64,000 nt of DNA, taken from the NCBI GenBank assembly GCA_049511715.1, contig JBEKXU010000006.1, positions 41,558-105,557 on the forward strand, read 5' to 3'. This document shows, piece after piece, positions 56,275 to 64,000 of the stretch. The DNA comes from JBEKHT01 sp049511715. Lineage in GTDB: Bacteria > Chloroflexota > Anaerolineae > Anaerolineales > RBG-16-64-43. Under the pieces are notes generated by a model, which saw only the letters and a list, made by a program, of their open reading frames with translations, had not been told where the DNA came from and ran no database searches. A program made the position numbers and the translations under genes. Within the stretch, counting starts at the first letter, position 1. Every line of letters begins with the position of its first letter.

Positions 56275-57349
56275 GGGACACCTCCCACCTCTTTCGGCAA
56301 AGTCCGCCCTGACGGATGAAAACCACCAATCTCTACTCGTGCGGGAACCACCAGCCCTTGACATCGCGGGCTAGCTTGAAGCCTCTCCTGAGTCGGCCTC
56401 CAGGGTGCCGGGATGAGCCCAAGTGCGGACGTTCGCCATTCCGTGCCGCATCGAATCAGGGAAATCCCTCTCGAGGCCCCGCGTCTGGGAATGGATGCGT
56501 TCCGGTTTCGAGCAGATCTCGGCAGGAGTTTCACCTATCTAACATAGAGGAGACGGCCTTGCCTGTGTCGCAGCAGGTCCATGGAAATCGCGCTCCGCAC
56601 GCTGGCGAGAGGGCGCCCTGCCCCTGAAGGGATCCGCTCCAGAGGCACACCGACCCCCTCGCCAACAAAGTTGAAGATTGGTCCCGCAAAGCACGTTGGC
56701 CAGCTCTTGGCAATCCGAAGCGCTCCATTCTTTCGAGGGATACTTCGCGACGTTCGCTGGACATTGGCAAGCCGCAACGATTTCACCCCCCCCGCGGCGT
56801 CTTTGCCTTAACAAACAATCCGGCGCCCCGGAGCCTATCAGAATCAGTGCGGCCTGAGCGAGAAAACCGTCCCAACCCTGCAGAGACCGAGGTGCCAGAC
56901 ACGACTCGGGCGAATTTGAACCGGTAAGCCGTCGGGCCCTCGAAGAAAAGTATAGACGTTTTCAACCGCCGACGCAATGTCCGCCGCCATCGACGCCTGC
57001 AGAGCCTATCGCCGCCACGGCCAGGAGGAGGCGGTGCCCGGCAACTCCCCCCATCCTGGTCCCGAAGACCACCCATTCACCTGTGGATCTGGAACCGGCG
57101 AGTCGAGGGTGCCACCAAGGGGGATGAGTCTTCCACGCACACGGTTTCTCGAGCCCCAGCCCACCTCTGTTTTCCTCCGACCCCAATGAGAAAACCCTTT
57201 GCCCAAAGTCCGCGGAGGTTTCAAGCCGCCGAGATATCGGCAAGCGGAGTCCGTGTCTGTGGCAAGCGAAAATGGAGGCCACAGCATCCTCTCTGGTCTA
57301 ACCACGTTCCTCTACGGGTGGGAGCAAACTCCCTATCAGCATTCCCGCC
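56275..57349. other. Intergenic region of about 1.1 kb, no gene recognised
   Basis: Neither strand gives a recognisable protein or RNA. A GGTTCAAATTC-like segment on the minus strand (about 56910-56922) resembles a tRNA T loop, but flanking bases do not pair. The region should contain the promoter of the leftward oxidoreductase operon, which I could not place with confidence. Confidence 0.4.
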
Positions 57350-57378
57350 TTGACACAGGCACATCCAAGGGATATCTT
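57350..57378 (+). promoter_or_regulatory. Sigma-70-type promoter of the Asp-box lipoprotein gene
   Basis: TTGACA (57350-57355), 17-base spacer, TATCTT (57373-57378), about 110 bases before the start codon. Confidence 0.65.
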
Positions 57379-57493
57379 TCGGTTCGGTCGCGGGCGCGAT
57401 TCCCAGACCCCTTCCAATCACAGGCCAGAGGGAAGTAGGTGGGAGGAGGGCTTTCGAGCTCAAGGCATTCTGATCAAGGAAAGCGCATGAACC

Positions 57494-58654
57494 ATGAGGA
57501 CACAAGATCATCTCACGACAAGGCCAATCCGATATCTTTTTTCGATCGCAGTTTTGTTCCTGGCGGTTTCGTCAGGCTGTTCGCTGGCACCGGCCCCTAC
57601 GCATGTTCTCCCGACGGCGCTCGCCACGAACGCTCCCGCAATGACCGCGCTACCCACAATGACGGCCTCACCCACGATGACGATCCTGCCCACTGTCACC
57701 CCCCCGCCCCAAAGCACGAGGGCAACCGCTGGTCCGGTGGGCGGCAGCATAAGTGCCCTGGTGATTGACCCGGCGGCGCCGGATACCCTGTACGCGGGGA
57801 CACTGGGCGGCGGCGTGTTCAAGAGTACGGATGGCGGCGTCAACTGGAGCCCGGTCAACGCCGGCCTGACCACGAATATGGTGGAAGCTCTGGCGATCAA
57901 TCCGGCGACACCCACCACCCTTTATGCGGGAACAGAAAGCGGCGTTTTCAAGAGCCGCGATGGCGGCGAAAGATGGAGCCCGGCCAACGCCGGTCTGACC
58001 GTCCCGTACGTAAGCGTTCTGGCCATCGACCCGGCGGAGCCGGAGACCCTCTATGTGGGGATCTATGACGGCGGTGTGTTTCGGACCACGAATGGCGGCG
58101 GGAATTGGCGCGCGGTCAATTCGGGCCTGACCAATATGCAGGTGGCCGCTCTGGTGATTAACCCCTCTACAACGAGCATCCTTTATGCGGCCATCTTTGA
58201 CGGCGTCTTCAAGAGCCCCGATGGCGGAGAAAGCTGGAGCCCCGCCAATACTGGCGTGATTACCGGGATGGTTAATGCTCTGGTGATCGACCCGACGAAG
58301 CCGACCACGCTCTACGCCGGGACACTAAACAGCCACGTCTTCAAGAGCACAGATGGAGGGGAGACCTGGACCTCGGCCAACATTGGCCTGACCAGCACCC
58401 AAGTTGCCGCCCTGGCCCTTGACCCGGCCACACCGACCACCCTCTATGCGGGGACATACGGCCAGGGGGCCCTCAGAAGCACGGACGGAGGAGCGACCTG
58501 GTTCGCCATTAACGACGGCCTGGGCGACGCGGCCCAGGTCGTTGCTCTGGCCATCGACCCGGCCAAGCCGAATACCCTCTACGCGGGGGCCTATACTGGC
58601 GTTTACAAGAGCACCGACGGCGGCGACACTTGGAGCCCGACCAATTCGGGTTGA
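57494..58654 (+). CDS. Seven-repeat Asp-box beta-propeller lipoprotein
   Basis: A 386-residue exported lipoprotein: signal helix (YLFSIAVLFLAVSSGC) with lipobox SSGC, a Thr/Pro/Met-rich linker (TALPTMTASPTMTILPT), then seven repeats of about 43 residues. Each reads like ALAIDPATPTTLYAGT..GVFKSTDGG..W, with the Asp-box SxDGGxxW. Seven blades would make one complete sialidase/VPS10-type propeller on the cell surface. Catalytic sialidase residues were not seen. The frame ends abruptly at TGA 58652 inside the next repeat-like sequence because one base is missing (see findings). ATG 57494 has a rather distant AAGGAAAG. Confidence 0.88.
   Translation: MRTQDHLTTRPIRYLFSIAVLFLAVSSGCSLAPAPTHVLPTALATNAPAMTALPTMTASPTMTILPTVTPPPQSTRATAGPVGGSISALVIDPAAPDTLYAGTLGGGVFKSTDGGVNWSPVNAGLTTNMVEALAINPATPTTLYAGTESGVFKSRDGGERWSPANAGLTVPYVSVLAIDPAEPETLYVGIYDGGVFRTTNGGGNWRAVNSGLTNMQVAALVINPSTTSILYAAIFDGVFKSPDGGESWSPANTGVITGMVNALVIDPTKPTTLYAGTLNSHVFKSTDGGETWTSANIGLTSTQVAALALDPATPTTLYAGTYGQGALRSTDGGATWFAINDGLGDAAQVVALAIDPAKPNTLYAGAYTGVYKSTDGGDTWSPTNSG
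57745..58654 (+). repeat. Seven tandem Asp-box coding repeats of about 130 bp
   Basis: Unit spacing is 129-135 bases, with copies starting near 57754, 57886, 58015, 58147, 58276, 58408 and 58546. Similarity at nucleotide level (for example CTCTACGCGGGGAC variants) points to internal duplication. Confidence 0.8.
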
Positions 58655-59647
58655 CCAGGACCGAGGCCGGCTCCCCGGCGATTGACCCGGCGACGGCCCG
58701 GCACCCACGAGGCCGGGACGGCCAGCCGCGGCGAATGGGGCTTCGTTCAGGGGCCTTGCGAGACGGGTGTCTTCGTCCAGTTGCCAACCCTATCGGCATT
58801 CCAATCGATGCCCCGTGAGCAGCGAGACTCCGCGTGTGGGCCCCATCCGCGCACGGCGGGAGGGCATCCGAGACCGCCCGTGACCCTGCGCAAGAAACAG
58901 CAGGCCCTTTGTGGTTGACTCTGGTCAAGGGTAAGGACTAAAATCCGCCAAACCATTCCTATGGTCGTCAGGCGGCAACCGCCCCAGCTCTGGTCGCTGT
59001 GGACCTGGATGTGCCGCTTGGATCACCAACGACAGCGTACGCTGGCTTTCAACTAGAATGATGCACGGCCCGGTCATGGGGCTCTCGACCTGACGAGGAG
59101 GACTGTTCCTCCCCCGCCCTGAGCCCGCGAATCGGCCGATGACCAGAAAGCCCGGACCTTGCGTAAGCCCGGGCAGGTGATGCCCAAGCGCCACCTCGAG
59201 GGCTCCCATCGCTGAACTTCGATGGGACTTCCAGAGGGCTTGCGCCGAAGCGGGAATTCGTGATTGCCTTTGGGCCGCCGCTGGCTCGATGTGAGACTCG
59301 CCCTACATTCGGGGCGCGCGGCAGTTCGAGATGGCGCATACCCTCCTGAGGGTGCCGGTCCATGCGGTCGGATGGCGGAGGCCGCAGCCGATCCCGACGG
59401 TCTCCCCGGAACCAAGCGGGTGGTTGTCAGGCGAGTCAAAGGGGACGACTCCGGAGGACTCGCTCGCACATTGTGGTCGGGACTGTTTGTCCACCGCTTT
59501 TCCTTGGACCTTGTGTCTCTGGTGTGCGGCGACTTCCAAGACCACGATCGGGACAGCAGGCGTTCCTGAATCGGCCACCCGGCCGTCAAGAGATGCCTTG
59601 CCTCTGCGCTACGAGGGCGAGGGCTATGCAGTTGAGGAGGGTCCACA
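58655..59647. other. Post-repeat decayed sequence and intergenic region
   Basis: The first 60 bases continue an eighth Asp-box-like repeat in another frame (LTRTEAGSPAIDPATAR). After that, up to 59647, I recognise no protein or RNA. Short overlapping frames look like non-coding GC-rich DNA. Confidence 0.45.
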
Positions 59648-62008
59648 GTGTCCAACATTCGGGGTGAGCCTCGCCTTAAGCATTTGGAATCTCCCGTATC
59701 GCTCGTTCCCGGCGCCGATTCGGCTGCCCCGGGTAGTCGCTTGCCGAGAATCTGGCGGTGGGCCGCCTATTGTTTCTCGTTGCTGATCATTGTTGTCGTT
59801 TATGCCGCCATACCCTTTTATTCGATTCCGACGCTTGGCGGAATCATCCCGCCATCGGGTTTCGCACAATCTTTTGTCAATGCCGGATGGCCCACCATCA
59901 AGGCGACGAATTTCGGCGTGCCCACAAAGGCCCCTATCGAGTTTGGACTTCCCGGAGTGTTCTTGCAAAGCACCTTTATCAGGTTCTTCGCCATGCACCC
60001 CTCCGATGCCTATGCGTTGGGGGCGATTGTCTGGCTGGCGTTGGCGCTTTGGGGAACCATCAAGTTCTGCCAGCTTCTCGGGGCCAATTCTTTGCAAAGC
60101 ACGTTCTTGTCCCTGATCTACCTGACCCTTCCCCTCGTATGGTGGCATGCCCAGTACTCCATGCTCTCGTTCGGATTCGCCTTGTTGCCCTTCTACGTGT
60201 ACATGAGCTTCCGAGTCGTGTATACCTCGTCGCTGACACGGCCCGTCCCCCGTCGCTGGGTCACCGCCTCAGTCTCTTTTGCCCTGATGTCCGTGCTGGC
60301 GGTCTTCATGGATGGGTACACCTTCGTCATGTTCTTCGGCGCCTGCGGCCTGATTTGGCTCGTGGCGATCCTTCGGAGGGACGTCAGCTGGAAGGCTCTT
60401 CTGGGACGGGCCTTACCGGTCATTCTAGGCTCGGCGCTCCTGTCGTACCTTCTGTACACAGCCTTTCTGGGAGTATCTGGTTTTTGGCCCTCCACCCTGG
60501 GTCAATTCCGCGCCTGGGGGGTGGATCTGACCATGTTGGTTCGCCCTACTCAAGGAATTTCCTGGCTGTGGGATGCCCTTCATGTCAGCGTCATTCGGAA
60601 TCAATATCTGCTCTTCGGCGATGCCTCCGTCTGGTCCACGACCTTCGCTCTGCCTCTCATTCTCGTGGGAGCCGTTGGATTCTGGCTGGCGCGAAGACAT
60701 CGGTTCGCCCTTCCGTTGTTACTCCTTGCCCTGGTGGGGTTCTACCTTTCCCTCGGCCCGTCCCTGAAAGTGAATTCAAGCCTTCCGCTCGCCGCGAACG
60801 GCCAGGCTACGGTCGGCACGGACAGTATGCCCGCAAATCTGGCCGTGGCGCCCACGGGAAGCGCCTTTCTCGATCAGTATGTGCCGGGATTCACGGACAT
60901 GCGCGCGCCCTATCGTTGGGTCGCTCTTATGATGGTGGGCCTGTTCGGGGCTGCCGTCTTGTTCTACCAGAGGATTCTCTCTGGCGGATATAAGGCCGTG
61001 GCTCCCTGTGTGGCGGTGCTCCTGATCGTCTCCAACCTGCCCAATCTTCCTCAGCGGCTGCAGACTTCCCAGGCCTATCGAACGCAAATGCACCAGATCG
61101 ACGAGGATTTTTCGGGGCTTGCCAGTTACGTCGGCAAGAATGCCCTGGTGTTCTTTGTTCCTCCCGCAAATGACTGGATCGTCAACTATCTGACGGCTAT
61201 GGGGAATTATCGCGCCTATAATGTCGGCGGCGATCGAAATCTCGAGATCGCGAAGGCGGGCTGGCCGCCTCTGATCTATTCCTTTACCCTGGGGAATCCC
61301 ACTTACTGTGCCGCCAATATCCGCGCCGTGCTCCAGGAAAACCTCGCCGATTTTGTGGTCATCCCCTACTTCAACATGTATGAACTCGGCACGTGGCCTC
61401 CGCCCGACACGACGCTACAGGCCAATCAGCAGCAGAATCTGCCCACGGTCGACTACTTTAAGAACAACCCGGCGTTCCTTGTCAGGGACGAAAAGCTATA
61501 TGCGGTGATCTCCGTGGCGCCCGCCTCTCGAAACAGCCTTCCCCCGGGCAATGGGTTGCAGGTGGGTCAAACAGTGTGGATCGCCAGCATGACCTGTGAA
61601 ACGAATTCGCTCTTTGAATCCATCTTAAAAGACGGCTGGTACGACCTCGAATCCTGGGGCGTCTGGTCTTCGAAGAGCGCCGACATGATCCTCGGACTGC
61701 CGCCAGAGTGTCAGAACCAGGATGATTCTTGCCGTTTGCATATGACCTTCATTGTTTCCAATGCCTCGGCCGCATCGCCCAAGACGGTCCAGGCCGAAAT
61801 CAACGGAGCCGTTGTAGCCCAGTGGGTGGTCAACTCCGGCGCCACGCAAAAACGTGACGTCCCGCTCCCTTGGGATCCGGCGAAGGACCGCGGAGGACAG
61901 ATCCGGGTCGTCCTCCAGGTGCCCAATGCCACATCGTCTTGGAGAATCGGCCACCCGGACCCTCGCATCCTTGGGGTCGGCCTGGAGGCGCTAGAGCTGG
62001 TGAAATGA
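59648..62008 (+). CDS. Large polytopic membrane protein, GT-C glycosyltransferase-like
   Basis: A 786-residue protein with about 11 membrane helices in residues 35-480 (for example WRWAAYCFSLLIIVVVYAAI; LPLILVGAVGFWLARR) and a roughly 300-residue extracytoplasmic C-terminal domain with few Cys. The layout (long first external loop, late soluble domain) is that of GT-C enzymes such as PMT/YfhO-type proteins. No DD/DE-type catalytic motif could be fixed with certainty (FMDGYTFVMFF holds one Asp). GTG 59648 follows GAGGAGGGTCCACA. It is likely envelope glycan-related; the precise function is unknown. Confidence 0.7.
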   Translation: MSNIRGEPRLKHLESPVSLVPGADSAAPGSRLPRIWRWAAYCFSLLIIVVVYAAIPFYSIPTLGGIIPPSGFAQSFVNAGWPTIKATNFGVPTKAPIEFGLPGVFLQSTFIRFFAMHPSDAYALGAIVWLALALWGTIKFCQLLGANSLQSTFLSLIYLTLPLVWWHAQYSMLSFGFALLPFYVYMSFRVVYTSSLTRPVPRRWVTASVSFALMSVLAVFMDGYTFVMFFGACGLIWLVAILRRDVSWKALLGRALPVILGSALLSYLLYTAFLGVSGFWPSTLGQFRAWGVDLTMLVRPTQGISWLWDALHVSVIRNQYLLFGDASVWSTTFALPLILVGAVGFWLARRHRFALPLLLLALVGFYLSLGPSLKVNSSLPLAANGQATVGTDSMPANLAVAPTGSAFLDQYVPGFTDMRAPYRWVALMMVGLFGAAVLFYQRILSGGYKAVAPCVAVLLIVSNLPNLPQRLQTSQAYRTQMHQIDEDFSGLASYVGKNALVFFVPPANDWIVNYLTAMGNYRAYNVGGDRNLEIAKAGWPPLIYSFTLGNPTYCAANIRAVLQENLADFVVIPYFNMYELGTWPPPDTTLQANQQQNLPTVDYFKNNPAFLVRDEKLYAVISVAPASRNSLPPGNGLQVGQTVWIASMTCETNSLFESILKDGWYDLESWGVWSSKSADMILGLPPECQNQDDSCRLHMTFIVSNASAASPKTVQAEINGAVVAQWVVNSGATQKRDVPLPWDPAKDRGGQIRVVLQVPNATSSWRIGHPDPRILGVGLEALELVK

Positions 62009-62569
62009 AATGTCAGGATGGGCGGAAAGTCTCGGCTGCTGCGAGTTGAGGGTCCGTGGGAGGAGCAAGGCAGAGAGCGAGAGATCCTGGGTGAGCCTGT
62101 CTTGAGTGAGGTAACGGCGGATCCAAAAAGGGTCAAGGCGTGGGGCCCCTGCGATGGGCAAGCGGGGAGGGCTCGCAGAGACTCAGCGGGCAGCAGAGGA
62201 GGCGACAGCGAAAGGCAAGCAAGAGATGCCTCAGAGACAAGCCCTCAAGGCGCCCTCGAAATCGAATCCGCCTTTCCTTGCACCGGCAGCCGATTCTTGC
62301 CAACAGCTTCTGGAGTGTCCGTGGCCCAGACTGACTTCACGGCAGTGAGGATCAGCTACCCGAGACCCATGCCGGTCCTGTCGGGACTCCGAGAAGGCCC
62401 ACCCTGGGTCCCTTTGGCCTTCCCCTCCTGGCAAACTGATGGGCACCCTTGACCTGTCCTCGCATCCAGGCCCGGGCAAGGCGGCGCCGGCGCGCGCCCG
62501 CCATGGCCAAGACCTGGCCTGTGATTTCAGGCGGCCTTAGGGGTGCTCTGTGGGAACGACCTCTGGCCA
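62009..62569. other. Intergenic region before the transposase remnant
   Basis: No gene, RNA or terminal inverted repeat was recognised. The outer end of the insertion element probably lies here or just beyond the decayed 3' part of the transposase. Confidence 0.35.
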
Positions 62570-63873
62570 GATTGCTCCAAGGAATACTGGGAGATGCAAA
62601 CTCGGTCATGGTCTGGAAGAAGGCGTTTGCTCGACCCGCGGCCGGGAAAAGCCCGAACGAGGCTTGGCAATCCTCGCACCGGACCTCCCGGCACGGGAAA
62701 TCGACCGGTGTCTGGCAGACCTTGACGTGCTGGTGAGCAAAAGCAGAAGTGGTGGTGCCGCGAAGATAGGCCAACATCGTCTCCAAAGTCCGTAAGGGCT
62801 TGCCAGCCCAGGTGAGGCTGACTGGGCCAAACAAACGATGTTCAATCGGGTTCCGCTTGGAGACGTTTTTTGGATAATGGCAGACCATCACTTCCAGGCC
62901 AAGCTGGTCAGCCAACTGTTCTTGCGCTTGGAGTTTCCATAAGATGCAAACGCCAACCATCACTGCCGCCGCCATCGGAGAGGGTCAAGAGGCCTGGTGC
63001 ACGGGGAAGATCATATTGCCCAAAAGTCTGCCACCAGCGAGCGATCATCTCGACTGCGAATTGAGCCCTGTCGGCTGATTGACTGACGTAGATATAGCCG
63101 CGATTGTGGTTCAAGTCATAGATGCCTTAGGGAACTGCTTTACAAATGGCTTCGGATTCGAAATCGTGGTCGTTGACCGCTTCAGCGGTCTGGCACCAAC
63201 ACCGTCCTGCGTTCTTGAAATCGCCAATCAGCTATTTCTTCTTGGCATCTACGGTGATCACGGGCCAGCCGTGGCTCAAAGAGAGCTGTTTTTTTGCGCC
63301 TGGATGTATTCAAACTGCGTGTTACGATCCGGACGTTGCGCTCCAGCCAGCCGCTTGGAGTTGACCTTGAGTGAGTAGTCGGCCTTCTTCAACAAGCGTG
63401 CCACGGTTTTGGGACAGGGCGGATGTCCACTCGTGCCCAGCTTCTTACCCAATTGGCGCTAGCTGCTGCGCACCCATTGGTGCGCGCTCATCGGATTTCC
63501 TGGCGTTTCAGGCTCAATCATCTCGTGCAAGGCGGCCTCTATCCGCGGGTCCTTTTTTCTACCCGGGGTCGTCCACCGCCAGCGGAACGCACCTGCTGCG
63601 TTGGGCCTCGGCCCAACCTTGTTTCAACTCCTGCTGCCCGCGCTCAATCGTCTTCTCATCCGTCCCGGGGATCTGCGAGAGCAATTGAATACCCCCATGC
63701 CCCAGTCGGTTCGCTTCCATTGCTACAAACCAGCGTCGCTGTTGCGCGTCCAACCGGCTCGCCAAAAGGTTCGTCTGATGGCGGATCTCTTTATCCGGGT
63801 GTTCTCCCGCCCCTTGACAATCGGCACATTGACATTCATAGACTGCTGAGATCGGCATGGGCGACTCCAACAT
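62570..63873 (-). pseudogene. ISAzo13-type transposase, decayed
   Basis: Pieces in several frames line up in order on the minus strand. The N-terminal part reads QQRRWFVAMEANRLGHGGIQ and DEKTIERGQQEL (63558-63873). The first catalytic-Asp segment is VITVDAKKK, followed by in-frame TAG, then LIGDFKNAGRCW (about 63195-63275). GIYDLNHNRGYIYVSQSAD and IARWWQTFGQYD follow (about 63020-63120). Next is VCHYPKNVSKRNPIEHRLFG and WAGKPLRTLETMLAYLRGTT (about 62745-62900), with the terminal Glu in PIEHRLF. Frameshifts and the stop inactivate it. The 3' boundary is approximate. Confidence 0.8.
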
Positions 63874-63980
63874 AACGTGATAATGTCTCATGGAGTGGTG
63901 TAAATGTAGGGCTGGCTTGACAAAAAAGGCCATCGTGTGCTTCCTTGAGTGAACTGCCAGATCCACAAAAGGAGGCCACG

Positions 63981-64000
63981 ATGACCGATCCGAGTATGAC
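63981..64000 (+). CDS. Start of a further gene, truncated by the window edge
   Basis: ATG 63981 follows AAAAGGAGGCCACG, an excellent ribosome site. Only MTDPSM can be read, so no function is assigned. The direction is opposite to the transposase remnant. Confidence 0.4.

Noticed and set aside
56905..56925. Possible tRNA (T-loop-like GGTTCAAAT on the minus strand)
   Set aside because: The flanking bases do not form a T stem, and no acceptor or anticodon arm could be built around it. No tRNA gene was found in the window.
57754..58650. Regular 130-bp repeats as a CRISPR-like or satellite array
   Set aside because: The units are translated in one frame as Asp-box blades and vary mainly at third positions; they are a protein repeat.

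Overview
The window is a GC-rich bacterial chromosome segment, densely packed, with many GTG/TTG starts and ATGA or TGATG gene junctions. A valine T-box leader, ECF sigma factor with a one-helix partner, FtsZ with an LDVPAF tail, DUF47 PhoU-like protein, very large TPR protein and ISAzo13-type transposase remnant together suggest Chloroflexota. This is inference: no rRNA or tRNA gene was seen. The window carries a sigma-54 gene, which I believe is uncommon in that phylum.

Layout. 1-650: 3' part of a FecCD/BtuC permease behind a cobalamin riboswitch (minus). 650-1790: no recognisable gene. 1791-4260: ECF sigma factor, small membrane partner, and a metallo-beta-lactamase-fold hydrolase. 4333-9182: promoter, T-box and valS, then a GT-B-like protein and an FtsB-like protein. 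9196-12694: pyrimidine-nucleoside phosphorylase divergent from an MTA/SAH-deaminase-like amidohydrolase fused to a CYTH domain.

12779-29186 is the most interesting block: rpoN (sigma-54 with an inserted Cys4 zinc-ribbon-like segment), a PAS histidine kinase, and an NtrC-type activator without DNA-binding domain, ended by a strong hairpin. Next come a small membrane protein, a 1751-aa TPR protein and a 968-aa TPR/caspase-fold (C25-like) protease, then a TIM-barrel-like protein, FtsZ and two tiny proteins. I find three -24/-12 (sigma-54) promoter-like elements with exact GG-N10-GC spacing, in front of rpoN, the TPR/protease operon and the ftsZ operon. I infer a self-contained sigma-54 regulon joining a giant scaffold, a caspase-like protease and a tubulin-type division protein.

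29216-39959: JAMM protease, fumarase/aspartase, ferredoxin, superoxide dismutase, two EamA transporters, a zinc-finger protein with histone-H1-like tail, PhoU-like protein, tilS, tyrosine recombinase and an S1-domain protein. 40045-50245: ferritin, araA, clpB, KDG kinase and a PadR-modA-modB operon with a palindromic operator. 50351-56274: zinc-ribbon pseudogene, AT-rich methyltransferase, SsnA-like aminohydrolase and a PreT-PreA-like (DPD-type) fusion lacking the usual catalytic cysteine. 57350-64000: seven-repeat Asp-box lipoprotein with a frameshifted tail, large GT-C-like membrane protein, decayed ISAzo13-type transposase, and the start of one further gene. Gene density falls and pseudogenes accumulate in the last 14 kb.
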